64,000 nt of DNA, taken from contig CM060173.1 in NCBI GenBank assembly GCA_030549775.1, forward strand, positions 67,212,367 to 67,276,366. The letters are read 5' to 3'. Position 1 is the first letter of the stretch, and every line of letters begins with the position of its first letter. The notes beneath the pieces are model-generated. The model did no database searches, was not told the origin of the DNA, and saw only the letters and a list, made by a program, of their open reading frames with translations. The stretch comes from Tamarix chinensis (Eukaryota > Streptophyta > Magnoliopsida > Caryophyllales > Tamaricaceae). Shown piece after piece: positions 26,970 to 39,186 of the stretch. Position numbers and translations under genes: made by a program.

Positions 26970-28460
26970 TGTTATTACCCCTATTCATTGAGTATATATT
27001 ACATTATTTCAATAATAGTTCCCAAAATTTTCTTTCTAATATTACAATTGCTTACTCCTTTTTTTTCAACTCTACACTATCTTTTGTTTCTCCCATCATA
27101 GATCTCAACCAAAATTAGAAAAATAACATGTTAACCTTACCTGCATCAGCTATTTTCCTTCTTATATCCTTGCACTCAACTATCACCTCAACTTCATCAT
27201 ATCATACCACTCATCACTTCTTATTTTTCCTTCAAGTGTTTGGCATGATAATTCACTCATTTCTCTCACATTTTTAACCACAACAAAGCCAAGAAAGCCT
27301 CAAATTTTATGGTTAAGCTTGGCCATTCACTCATCCATTTTTATTACTTTTTCACTTGCTAAAAAATCACAAATTTAGGAGGTCCTCTTTTCTCCTCTAT
27401 TTTTCCTTGACAACTTGAGCATGATTCCCTTCTTCTTCCATTTTCTGTACTTCTCCTTCATTCTAAATACTTTATTTAAATTCATTAGTGCTTACTCTTA
27501 AGCAATAGTAGATTAAATCTTAGTGAAAGTGAAGAAACTCTTATTTCAACATTTCTTAAGTTCATCCATTCAAGTGAAGGGTTTTAACTTGTTTTTCTCT
27601 CCTTCATGCTATTTTTACCTTCTTTAATGTGTACATAAAATGGTTTTACTAATATAGGTTATTTAATATCATGGTTTAACGTGATTAATGTGCTGAGAAG
27701 GAGAAATTGTAAGCCTAGGACTTTGCTTTTCTTCTTGCATTGAAGCATTGGAATTAGGGTAAAATAGCTAAACCTTGTAGAGTTAAAATTTGTGACTTGT
27801 GTGTTATTTATATTTTAATATTCTAAAGCTTGATGATCATGGGTTCTGTGTTGGCATGACTTTCATAAAATATGTTAAGAATGGAATAAAAATGACAATA
27901 GGTGCATATTAGGGCTTTATGTACTTTTATGGTGGAATTTATGATTTGAATCATCTTACTTGTTGAATAATTAAGGTATAAGCATGAAGTTGATGTTGAC
28001 AATTTTAGGTTTAGTTCTTTCATTGTTTAAGTTGTTATTGGTATGGGTAATGTGTTGAAATCTTATATATAAAACATGATTAGTTTTAGTTAAGTGTGTT
28101 TTGTTTTGGTATGGGTGTGATTTGTCCAGAATAGTGGACTTGTTTTATGTACTAGTAAACTAATTGATTTATTTCCCAGAAGTTTTGGTCTCAACTAAGA
28201 CACATCAGCTTGTTTCATTAAACCAATAAAATATTTCTCCAAAACAATCAATTAGTTGGATTAACTTACCGACTAGCTTTTTAGTACTTTTCTAATTTCT
28301 TAGTTTGACAATGCCATAACAACGAACTAGTTCCTTTAGATAGTCAACTAGTTAGGTGGAATTTTGTTGTTCTCCTTATACTTGATATAACTCCTTTTCA
28401 TCCCTTTCCAATGTTAACCCTTTATTTTTTATCGACGCTAAAATCTTATATAGGCCTTAT
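26970..28460 (+). mobile_element. Family T LTR K, first part
   Basis: It begins TGTTATTACCCCTATTC and has a pyrimidine-rich zone (27120-27480) and an ACTAGT-rich stretch (28130-28360), in the order expected for a plus-strand copy. It is interrupted at 28461 by a solo LTR. Downstream parts at 35263-35309 and 42704-44041 complete it, the last showing a clear family T 3' end. The three parts sum to about 2.9 kb. The start is the least certain point, since it directly abuts the oppositely oriented LTR J. Confidence 0.5.
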
Positions 28461-29529
28461 TGTAACACGTATATTTTTAATACTTAAAATTTTCACTTAA
28501 AGAGTTAATTGTGGAAGATAAAGCAATAAAATGCAGGGTGTTACCTAGTTTCCTCTACCATTCTTATACCAAGTACTCAAACTAAAATACGTTAATCCTC
28601 TTAAATTAATAACATATTTTTAAGAACTAGATTAGAAAGAAAAAGGTAAATTAATATGATTATGAATAAAACCAGCTATAAGCAATTGCAAAATTCATTG
28701 AAAGGAAAATACAAGCACATCTAGATTAAAAGATATTAGGTGGGATATCGGATAGTCTAACTCTCAGCCCAAGATACTAGCCTTCAACTAATCACATAAG
28801 CTAGCCTGAAAATAACATTACCTATTAAATAAGGAGGAACCTATGAAATGGAACCCATTAGCATAATAGTATTAAGGAACCTATTATGCAAGACTAATGT
28901 GAAATGCTTACATGTAACATATAGAAGGCATTATAGTAGGACATGGTGTAAATTATTGAGATATGCATGCGATGATCAAAATATAATAATCATATTAGAT
29001 AAATAAATACCACCAAATCCACATACTGCTCATACTCGTTCATTTGGAACATAATGAACCTTACCAACCAAATACCCAAAGGAAGCTCTCTAAAGTAATA
29101 ATTAGAACCAATCTCAACACACTAACCATTACCTTCACAATATATCTCATATCTCAAGATCAAAACCAATAATATCCATAAGACTATAGGGAGGGATCAA
29201 AGGTAACTACCGAACCATAGGTAGGCACAAAGCTACTACCAAGCAATAGGTAGGAATCGAGGCTCTATTAATCCAAAGGTAGGCATGGAGGCTATTGTCA
29301 ATCCATAGGAAGGCACAAAGGCTACCACCAAACCAATTCATTAATCATTTCAAACCAATACTTATTTTATTTTTATTATTATTTACTTGAGGGGGGATCA
29401 TATCAACCAAGAGACACTATGATACTCCAATCATACCAGCAGATCAAAGCAACATAGTACCCTACTAGATATCAACCCACAGACACTAAGGTACCTTAGT
29501 CACACTAACATATGAAGAGTAGAGCTGGC

Positions 29530-29770
29530 AAAAGTTGACCCGACCCGCCCAACCCGATCCGACCTGACTGAAACCCGACCCAATACTGACCTGATAAAAA
29601 TAAACCCGACCCGACCCGATCCCAACCTATGACCCGTCATTGACACGACCCGATAGAGACCCAACCCGTCATTGACCCGACCCGATAGTGATCCGACCCG
29701 GTATTAACCCGACCCGCTTCGACCCGACCCGGAGCTGACCTGATCTAACCCAACATTAACCTGGTCACAT
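29530..29770 (+). repeat. Left subterminal ACCCGA array
   Basis: Irregular repeats of ACCCG/GACCCG with intervening TGAC, ATTGAC and GATAGAGA words. The array is GC-rich against an AT-rich background. Clustered subterminal motifs are where hAT transposases usually bind; that role is inferred here. Confidence 0.85.
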
Positions 29771-30647
29771 ATCAAAATATATTATAATAATAATAAATTA
29801 CATATATTTTATTATTCATTTAAAGCTTTTAAAAATATAGTATTTTATAAATTGTACTTATTTTTCATAATTTTACCCTAAACATTCTTATTTATTAATG
29901 ATATCCTAATAAGATATATTATTAATAAATAAATAACCAAACTAAAAAAGGCAAACATCTAGTTGTAAGTCTGTAAAATAATTTTCAAAAAGTGTTTCAT
30001 TACATCCACTAATCCACCTCTTTGAAGAAACTCTTAATAGAAGAGCATAATAGTGTCCTTTTATCAATTATCACTTATCACCCACAAAATCCAACAAATA
30101 ATAACTATACCCCGTATCAAGAAGACTATCTCATGTTACAATCCTAAATTTAAAGTTTTAATTATATTTTTTCTTTTAATATTATTAATTTACTTTAAAT
30201 ATAATTTAGTATTCTACGTTCATCAATTTTAAATTTACAATATCTAATTATTTTTATTAATTATAATATTAATTATTTATATTTTAAATTATTTAATTTT
30301 TAATTTATATCCATTTATATATAATAATTAATAATTTATGAAAGTATATAAAATTATTATTTAATTTAAATTATGTTTAAAATAACTTATTACAGTTTTT
30401 TACTATAATAATAACAATTAATAAAAATATTACAATAAAAATACAAATATAATATAATTAATAAAAATATTACAATAAAAATATAAATATAATAACGTTA
30501 ATAAAATAAATACAACTAGAGAAATTAATAAGATAAATTATGTAGAGAAATGAATATTAAAAAAAGATAGAATAAATGATATAAAAATTATTAGATAAAA
30601 AATAATGCTTTTGTAGGTAAATTTTTTTATTGTTAATATTAACCGTG

Positions 30648-30648
<1 letters not shown>

Positions 30649-30709
<61 letters not shown>
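30649..30709. repeat. (TA)n microsatellite
   Basis: About 30 uninterrupted TA units inside the hAT-like element. It produces a spurious Tyr-Ile repeat frame on the minus strand. Confidence 0.97.
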
Positions 30710-30711
<2 letters not shown>

Positions 30712-30828
30712 TAACAGTATAAATTGAGCTAAAAGTATATTAGAAAGTATCAAAAATCAGCTTCAATGTTCCATTGTGTAGCACTTGTGGGTAAAAATTT
30801 TTTTCCATAGCCACAATTCTAAATTTTT

Positions 30829-31976
30829 ACTAGTGATCCTATGATTGTATTGTATCTAATATTTACAATATAACAAATGAGCATTATACATTGTATATTC
30901 TTGTTATGCTCAACTTTATTTTATAAAATTATCTTTTCTTAAGTAATCAAATATTTAAAGTAATCAATTAAATATAATATATGATAAACATCTAATATTT
31001 TTACTTGTAAAATTTTTAAATATTTAAAGTAATCAAATATAATACTATTAAAACTTATGAATATCTGTATTATTTATCTTTATAAAAATAAAACACATAT
31101 AATATTATTATTTCATTTATCTTTACTAGTAATGTTATGATTGTTTCTAATATATACAATGTAATAAATGATCATTATACATTGTATATTCTTGTTATGC
31201 CCACCTTTATTTTATAAAATTATCTTTTTTTAAGCAATCAAAAATTTTAAGTAATCAATTAAATATAATATATGATAAACATCTAATATTTTTACTTGTA
31301 AAATTTCTAAATATTTAAAGTAATCAAATATAATACTATTAAAACTTATGAATATCTTTATTATTTACCTTTGTAAAAATAAAACACATATAATATTATT
31401 ATTTCATTTATCTTTACTAGTAATGTTATGATTTTTTCTAATATATACAATGCAATAAATGATAATTATACATTGTATATTCTTGTTATGCTCACCTTTA
31501 TTTTATAAAATTATCTTTTTTAAGTAATCAAATATTTTAAGTAATCAATTAAATATAATATATGGTAAACATCTAATTTTTTTATTTGCAAAATTTATAA
31601 ATATTTTAAGTAATCAAATATAATATTGTTAAAACTTATAAATATCTTTATTATTTACCTTTGTAAAAATAAAACACGTATAATATTCTTATTTCATTTA
31701 TTTTTACTAGTAATCTTATTATTGTATCTAATATATACAATGTAATAAATGATAATTATACATTGTATAGTCTTGTTTTGATCATCTTTATTTTATAAAA
31801 TTATCTTTTTTTAAGTAATTAAATATTTGAAGTTATCAAATATATTATAATCAATGATAAATATCTTTGTTTGATTCAAAGCACAATATTTTTTATTATT
31901 AAAATTTATAAATATCTTTACTATTTATTTGTGAAAATAAAGTGCATTTAATATTTTTAATTCTTTTATATGCAAT
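30829..31976. repeat. About 290-bp tandem repeat, four copies plus a partial fifth
   Basis: Units start at about 30829, 31125, 31416 and 31706 with TTACTAGT.AT..TATGATT. Periods are 296, 291 and 290 bp. A degraded fifth begins near 31977 (ATTAATCTTATGATTG). Each unit contains ATACATTGTATATTCTTGTTATG, TTATTTTATAAAATTATCTTTT and TAAGTAATCAAATAT. The array forms about a third of the hAT-like element. Confidence 0.9.
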
Positions 31977-32034
31977 ATTAATCTTATGATTGTCTATCTC
32001 TAATATTTATGATTCATGAAATGATAATTACTTG

Positions 32035-32690
32035 GACTCGAATATGAGTAAACCCGTCAAAACTCGACCCGACCCATTAAGTTAACACGTAACTAATTGA
32101 ATCCAACCCGTCAAATTGTATGAAATGACCCCACCCATCAACTTAACTCGAAACAACTCGGACATAACTAACCCGTCATATTACATGAGATGACTTGAAC
32201 GGGCCGAAGCCACCTACTCATGTGAAATAGAAAATGACCCGAAATCAACCCGACCTGACCACCAGTCAAGTTAACCCGAAAATTATCTGAATCCTTGTTT
32301 TCTTAACCCGAACCGACAAATTAACCCGAAATAACCCGACCCGAACCGACCCGACCCGATAAATTGACCCGAAATGACCCGCAACCAAAATGACCCGACC
32401 AGGAACTGACCTGATCCGGAACCGACCCGACCCGATAAATTGACCCGAAATTACCCGACTCATTAATGATCCGACCTGACCCCCAACCGACCCGACAAAT
32501 TAAATGACCCGAAATGACTCGACCCGTTAACGACCCAACCCGACCAGCACCCGACCCGACAAATTGAATGACCCGAAAAAACCCGACCCGTTAACGACCC
32601 GACTCGACCCGCACCCGACCCGCAAAAGTCAAATGACCCAAAATGACCCGACCCGTTAATGACCCGACCCACCCGACCTAATTGCCACCT
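32035..32690 (+). repeat. Right subterminal ACCCGA array
   Basis: A longer counterpart of the left array, about 650 bp. It is built of AATGACCCGAAAT, CCGACCCGACAAATT and CCGTTAACGACCCG words, in a loose higher-order repeat of about 60-80 bases. It lies on the same strand as the left array. Confidence 0.85.
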
Positions 32691-35262
32691 ATAATGAAGA
32701 GACATATAATTGACAAAGACACATAACCCATGAGTATGCATATCCTCTATAAGTTTGTAAAGCTTAATAGAGTAAGATATAAAGTATGGCTAGGGCACTA
32801 AGGCACACCAAAAAAAATCCATAAGTAATCATGGGCTAAATCACATCTTTAAGATAGAAACTCCTAAAGATCCACCATTCATAATCTTTAGGCCTTTCAC
32901 TTTAGATATTAGTATTTTAATAAGGTGAAAACAAAATCATATAATACACGAATAGGTCAAACTTCCATGCTTCACCATTTTTGCTTATTTCTAATGATTC
33001 AAGAGAGTTATAATTAAAGTCAACACTAAGGTCAACATGATAGTATACCAATGCCATCCTATGATCACTAATTCATGTTTAGGTGCACTAGATCAAAAAT
33101 GGCCAAAATGCTCCTAGGACCATAATTATCGCATTATTGTATATTTTAAATATTAATTATATTTTTTTATTTATTTGTCATAAAAAGGATAAAATATAAT
33201 AATTAAATTATTTAACATGAAATTAAATTAGTAGACATGCCAAATGACCATTTTACCCTTACATATGATATAGCACATAAAACCTTAACATGTATATCTA
33301 ATTTATTCAAAATCACGTATTCTCATGCTCAATAATAAACAATGCATATTAAGCATGCTTATCGGAATAAATAGTAGGATATAATTAAAAACACCAAATT
33401 GCTACTAGGGCACACAATAATAATAATTATGCTAAAAATATACCTATGCATGATCAAATTATAATATTAGACTTACAATATACATAATTTATTTTTGGCA
33501 TTAAACCCATTTTAACATACTTTCGTACACTTTATATTTTACATAAGTCCTAATGCTCCATTTTACCAATTTTTTATGCTAACCTTATTAGGTAGATAAT
33601 TACAACGTAACAAACATGCTTAATACAACTTATATATTAAAACCATAGCGTGCTATCATGTGATGTCTAAAATTTTAATAAAGTATAAAGAGTACTTAAT
33701 TTTTAGCAAAAGTAAAAAATATAAGCAACCTACTAAAACTTATTGGGCTCCACAAATTAACCTCATTTACCTTAAAAATAAAATTAACCATGTTGATATC
33801 TAACTCAAAAAAATATTTTATATTAAATATTTATCAAGTAAAATTACCAAAATACCCTTAAATTGTAAAAAGAGAAAAAGGGGCAACCTCCCACTGTATG
33901 GGATGGCAGCAGGAGTCCATGCATGAGGAAGGGATAATTGAGTGATATTGTTAGATGCTGAAGGACCTAGAATGGTGGTTGGCTTGGTTAGGAAAGGGTG
34001 TAAGGGAGAAGATGGATGGTGACAAAAGGGTAATGGTGTATGGTGGTGGCGATGGTTGTGGTGAGGAGGTTGGCTAGTGGTGTCAAATAGTGATGTAAGG
34101 AGCATAGCATGAGCAACTCACTTTTCATGTGAGGGGTATAGTGAGGCTAAAACATAGCAAGGTAGAAGAGTAAAGAGGGTGGTGACGTTGGGGAGGTATG
34201 ATGTGTGGATGGGAAATGTAGGGAGGTAATGCGGGTTGCGGGATGATGTTAAATAAGAAAGGAGATAGTGACGAATGAAAACTATGAGAAGGAAGAGGAG
34301 GAGGGGAAGAAGAAGAAGAAGAAGGGAGTTGGGAGGTGATTGTGGAGAAAGGAGGGGGTGTATGCTAGTGTCACACATTGAGGGGCATGGTTTAGGTCTA
34401 ATAGAGTATAGAGAAAAAGAATAAGGAAATGGAATAGGCAGGGGTGGTTTTTGTTGGGAAAACCAAACAAGAAATAGAGAGGTAGTAGGGGGTCATTTGG
34501 TGAGAAAAAAATAAACAAAAAAGGGTAATGGGGGAAGAGTTTTATGATTGATTGGTGATGATGAGGGAAATGGTTTGAAAAGTCTGTTATTGGGGCGTGG
34601 TGTTGGGTTGTAGAGGGTGTGATTGGATAATAGGGTGCTAGTTGGTAAGAACTAATGCAAGCTAGGAAATGTATACTCGGACAGCGCAAGGGTAAGTGCA
34701 GACTAGTCTAGTGGTGTAGGGGAGGAGGTTGTAGTGAGCCATAAAGGGAAAGGAAGGGCAAGGCATGTGCAAAGGGGTGTAGGGGTCCCTGACCCAAAAG
34801 AGAAACAAGGGGGAGGTAGGTCAAGTTAGGAAGGAAGGAAAAAACAAAAAAGAAAATAGGAAAAAAAGAAAGAAAAAGGAAAATAAATAAATTTTAGGAT
34901 TAGGATTAAGGTTAGGTTTAAACTTATGATTAAGAAATTAGGGTAAAATTTAATTTATCTAAGAATTATTATATTTAATGAGGAAAAATAAACAGAGAAA
35001 AAAATGAATAATTTACATTGGGTTTAATAATAAAAATGAAGGATAAAAATAATTAGGGAAATTTATTTTAAGAATTTATTCGTTCTACCGATAAAGGATT
35101 AATAAGAAGAAAATAATTGGGGTAATTTATTTTAAGAATTTACTTAGGTTATGGATGAAGGATTAACATAAATAATTAAGTTAATATTTGAGTGTTTGGC
35201 TTCAAATAAAAGGCTAAATGCTCAAAAATAAGGGTTACAAAATTTTAGGGTGTTACACTTGT

Positions 35263-35309
35263 GGTAAGTGTTAAATTGACTAATTAACTAAGATATTATT
35301 AATAAAAGT
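35263..35309 (+). mobile_element. Family T LTR K, short middle part
   Basis: A 47-base strip between the end of solo LTR M plus its target duplication and the start of element C. It can only be part of the sequence that both elements inserted into, which is LTR K. Its last five bases AAAGT form the left target duplication of element C. Confidence 0.6.
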
Positions 35310-36798
35310 TGATAGGTATGGATAATGTCAATCATGTAGAACTTTAACATGAATATTTAGTGTGATTATGTTATTATATTTTCATACTTTAGCCTTCTTA
35401 TTTATTATTCTTGATCATAGTTTATAGGTATTTGGAGAGAATATGATCAAAAGGAGCTAAAACATAATATCTAGACAAAATAGAAGCAATCATATAAGTG
35501 CTCAAAGTATGAAAAGGTGGAAAGACATGCAAATACAACCATGATGCAATCTAAATTTGGAAAAGTGTTAAGCATGAAAGTTGTATATATTTTTGTAAGA
35601 TTTCCTATGCATTAAAAATAAATCTAATATGAAGTTAAACAAAAATGTTATAGCCAAAATACATAACATGGTCAAAGTTAATGCAACTGACATAGACCAT
35701 GTTTCCCAACACCAGGGGGTCAGGTTGATACACAATGAGAATTCTTTTAGTGCCAATCGACATGGTGTGCCCATGTCAATTGACACGGCTTGTGTCAATG
35801 AACAATTACGCATTTATAGGGTTATTTTCTATTAGTTTGAAGGGACAACTGACGAGATAAAAAAAGATGACAATTTGGGATCATGAAAGAGAGATCTAGG
35901 GTTCTTTGCATGGTGTCACCCAATTCAATTCTACACCTAATTCATCCATATTTTCCCATATCTTGATCTTAACTTCTTATTCCTAGTCGAATGTATTAAA
36001 TAGTGATTTTCTCATCTTGAACAAAGAGTGTGTTGTATTTTATCTTTATAATTTATTTATTTTCCAATTGATGAAATTATCTATGTTTAAGATGTTGAGC
36101 TTAATGAAAGCTATGATTGGATAATTGATTTGTACCAAAGTGAAGGAAAATCCATTAATCTAGATGTGTTGCGAATCTGAACCATATCCAATCAAATCCC
36201 TTGTCATATGTGTTGTGTTAATGTTTTAATTAGTATAAAAGAGAAATTGATCACTTTTCTGTTGCTATTTAGAGTTACCTAATAATATTTAAGAGTTGAG
36301 TTGGAGTGAGCTCCATTAGCATGACTAGAGATCAAACCAGAAGGTCGAAAGACATTAGTTTGGCCTCTAGAACTAAAAAAAGTGAGAAAGGATACTTAAT
36401 ATTGCATTATTTATTTTTACATTTATATTAGAGATAGATAAGTCTCAAATAGACAATAGAATGTGGTAGCATGAGAGAGCATTGCACTACATAATTTTGT
36501 TAGCATTCATGAATATGTGTTTTATTTTGGGATTTAGGTACAAAATTTGATCGTATTGAGGTGAGTGGATTGACTAAAACCTTTGTCTTCTCTCTAACTG
36601 GATTTTGCATGTTATTATATTATCGTTGAGTTTTTTTCTACGTATTTTATTTTCATTTATAGTTAAAAATCATATACTCCATATCGTTAGTCTAGAAATA
36701 GGAGATATTTTCAACATTCTTTTGCCCCCTCCTTAGTCATTATGGGTTCAACCTTACATTCTACTCTAATGCCGTGCACTTGAGATTAGAGTTCATGA
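35310..36798 (+). mobile_element. 5' LTR of element C
   Basis: It starts TGATAGGTATGG and ends GATTAGAGTTCATGA, where the 3' LTR has GTTAGAGTTCATCA, so the CA end has mutated. Shared blocks with the 3' LTR include TTTATAGGTATTTGGAGAGAA, AAAGTATGAAAAGGTGGAAAGACAT and GAAAGAGAGATCTAGGGTTCTTTGC. Length is 1489 bp. Confidence 0.9.
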
Positions 36799-36949
36799 TC
36801 CAGAGATTGAAAGGATTTTCCATAGGTTGCATAGATTGGATAGAGGTGTTGAAGACATGGATAGATCTCTTAATACACTCTCTTAATACACAAGATATGT
36901 GTCCTCCACAAGTGCTAAATCCAAATTTGCAATGTAATCCAGCTCTTCT

Positions 36950-37740
36950 ACAAGCTCCACTTCAAATGCAAGTACAAGCTCCAATGGATAGATCTCTTAG
37001 AGGCTAAGCTACCAAATCTAGATGGTATAGATTCAAGCATCAAATGGCTAATCGTATAAGTACACAACATGGAAACTAAATTAACAATTATTTAGATGAT
37101 TCAAACAATAATTCAATTTGGTGGGGGTGCCAAATGATGACCTAAACACTCATATTGCTAATTTCCTCGAAATTCATGATACTTTCAAGTAGAATGGCGT
37201 TTCTAATGTCATTATAATACTTAGTCTTTTCCCCTTCTCTCTTAGGAATAAAGCTAAAATTTAGCTACATTCTTTACCAATGGGATCAATTATTGTGTGG
37301 GATGATATGGCTAAGGAATTTTCTTGCTAAATTTTTTCCACCATAAAAAATTGCTAAGATGAGAAATGACATTATTGCTTTTTTATAGTATGATATAGAA
37401 TTGTTATATGGAGCATGGGAACGATTCAAAGATTTGTTTTTATGCTAATTGCTCCATCCTTGATGCAACTATAAGTGGGACAATCATATACAATAACTCA
37501 AAAGCTGACTATAACTTTATTGAGGATCTAGTAGCTAATAGCCTTCAGTGGCATGCCAAAAGATTACCTAATTAGAGTGTTGGCATCCATTCTGTTGATG
37601 TGGTCACTTTTCTTTCGGCTTAGTTAGATACTCTGACTAAACAAGTGGCTAACTTAAGTACTTCTACTATACAGGTCCCAATTGTGAGATGTAACCTATG
37701 TGGTGGACCTCATACTAGTACTAAGTGTCAGATTACAATC
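36950..37740 (+). pseudogene. Athila-like Gag relic of element C
   Basis: Scattered frames reconstruct the layout of plant Gag (retrotransposon gag domain). From about 37115 it reads QFGGVPNDDLNTHIANFLEI, the start of the conserved Gag core, followed by IHDTFK, a stop, NGVSN and LFPFSL. Then come SLPMGSIIVWDDMAKEF (stops and shifts between) and a ...VDVVTF...L..QVANLSTST-like tail. A CCHC-like knuckle follows at 37690-37728 (CNLCGGPHTSTKC). Multiple in-frame stops and frameshifts make it non-functional. In an intact element this protein packages the RNA genome in virus-like particles. Confidence 0.8.
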
Positions 37741-38115
37741 ATCTTAGCAAGCTAATTTTGTGTTAAATTTTAGCAAGCCCAACAATAATCCTTACTCAAA
37801 CACCTATAATCTCAGTTGGATAAAACTCTTAATTTTTTCTTGGATAAATCAAAACTCAACTTAGGCTCCAAGTAAAGTAATACCATCTCCATGATACAAA
37901 GCATTGGTCTCTGAACCAAAACTGAGTTTGGAAGAATTTATAACTAAGTTCATAAACCAAAGTGATTCTACATTCTAAAATCAAGATATTTAGATGCAAA
38001 ATCAGAAGGCTTCTTTAAAGAACTTGGAGATACAAGTAGGATAGTTGGCTAATATGATCTCCAAAAAAGATCAAAGAACCTTACCTAGAAAAAAAAAGGG
38101 AACCTACAACAAGAT

Positions 38116-39186
38116 GTGAACACAATCACTTTGAGGATTGGTAAAGAGGTTTTTAATATACCATCTCTGAGCTTAGATGAAAAGGGTAAGGAAAAGGCAG
38201 TTGACGAACAACCTATAGAATTTTCTGATTATGATAAGGAGGCAGTTAAGGACTCCACATTCGATGAGAGTTCCAAACACAAGGTGAAACCTTATCACCC
38301 TCTCATTCCAATTCCATAAAGGTTAAAACAACAAAAATTGGACACTTAGTTTTATAAGTTTCTTGAAATTTTTAAGAAGTTGCATATTAATATTCCATTT
38401 GTTGATGCTTTAACCCAAATTCTTAGTTATGCTAAATTTTTGAAGGAACTTTTAGCTAAAAAAATGAAACTAGAGGATTGCAAGATGGCTAGACTAAATA
38501 AAGAGTGTTCCACTATACTCCAAAACAAACTACCAACTAAGTTAAAGAATCTAGTGAATCTTACTATTCTTTACAATATTGGTAGTTTATATTTTGACAA
38601 GGTGCTTTATGGTTTGGGTGCTAGTGTTAACCTCATACCTTTTTCCATTTTTAGAAAACTTGGACTTGGTGAGCCAGATAGCACTATAGTATATTTTAGA
38701 CTAGTGAATTATTCAATAAAGTATACATAAGGTAAAATAAAATATATATTAGTTAAGGTCAAAAAGTTCATATTTCCCATGGACTACATTGTTCTTGACA
38801 TGGAAGAGGAATATGAGGTACCTTTTATCTATGGGAGACCTTTCCTTGCTACAGTTAGTGATATCATTAATGTGAAAAAAGTTAAGTATTCTCTTAGCAT
38901 AAGGGGTGAGAAGGTACACTTTGATTTATCTATTGATATGCACATTCCCATGAATAATGATGCTTGGTATAGGATTGATTTTTTTGCTGATGTAGTGAAG
39001 AAATACATTAAAAAGAAACTTTTAAAGATTCATTTGAAAAGGAATTGTGTGAAGGAAAAGCTACATGATAATAGAGGTGTTATGTTTGTTCATGCCAAAT
39101 GCAAGGAAACAAGGAAGGCAATGAATGTATTGGAATCTATTATGGCTACTTGTGAAATAAAATTGAGACATATGGTATGGAAATGA
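38116..39186 (+). pseudogene. Athila-like protease relic of element C
   Basis: Three open blocks (38116-38319, 38380-38730, 38779-39186) carry the pre-protease and protease region. Recognisable words are LEIFKKLHINIPF, YAKFLKELL, CSTILQNKLP and LGASVNLIPFSIFRKLGLGE, then VKKFIFPMDYIVLDMEEE and GRPFLAT. The active-site motif, normally D-L-G-A-S in this group, reads G-L-G-A-S, with GGT at 38611-38613 in place of the aspartate codon. Stops separate the blocks. After GRPFLAT about 80 residues follow with no RT motif, and then the post-pol motif appears, so pol beyond protease has been deleted. Confidence 0.8.

Larger units (their letters stand above)
29520..32693. mobile_element. 3.17-kb hAT-like non-autonomous element with ACCCGA-rich ends
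   Basis: The left terminus is TAGAGCTGGCAA and the right terminus in reverse complement is TATAGGTGGCAA (10 of 12 match). It is flanked by a perfect 8-bp duplication ATGAAGAG (29512-29519 and 32694-32701), the target-site length of hAT elements. Both subterminal zones are packed with ACCCGACCCG-type words (29530-29770 and 32035-32690). These lie on the same strand at both ends, so they are direct and not inverted. The core is very AT-rich, has four tandem units of about 290 bp and a TA run, and has no transposase frame. It depends on a transposase from elsewhere. Confidence 0.9.
28461..35257 (-). mobile_element. Family T solo LTR M, minus strand, hosting a hAT-like element
   Basis: It begins TGTAACACGTATATTTTTAA and ends TTTTAGGGTGTTACA. 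The first about 130 bases match the reverse complement of the 3' end of the LTR at 53816-57564, including GGGTGTTAC and CCTCTACCATTCTTATACCAAGTACT. Flanking pentamers CTTAT (28456-28460) and CTTGT (35258-35262) differ at one base. Removing the nested hAT-like element and its duplicated octamer leaves about 3615 bp, the family length. The GGTAGGCACAAAG...CTAC repeats at 29215-29330 correspond, in reverse, to 56492-56583. Confidence 0.85.

Noticed and set aside
29530..29770. ACCCGA array as interstitial telomere repeat
   Set aside because: The unit is ACCCGA/GACCCG and not CCCTAAA, is irregular, and belongs to the subterminal zone of a transposon with a target duplication.
30538..30753. Minus-strand frame with a Tyr-Ile repeat
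   Set aside because: Created by the (TA)n run inside the hAT-like element.
32266..32741. Minus-strand frames of 65 and 92 codons rich in Gly, Ser, Arg and Val
   Set aside because: They read through the right ACCCGA array; the repeats explain the open frame.
33818..34689. Minus-strand frames rich in Pro, His, Leu and Phe
   Set aside because: Reversed equivalent of the pyrimidine tract, in solo LTR M.
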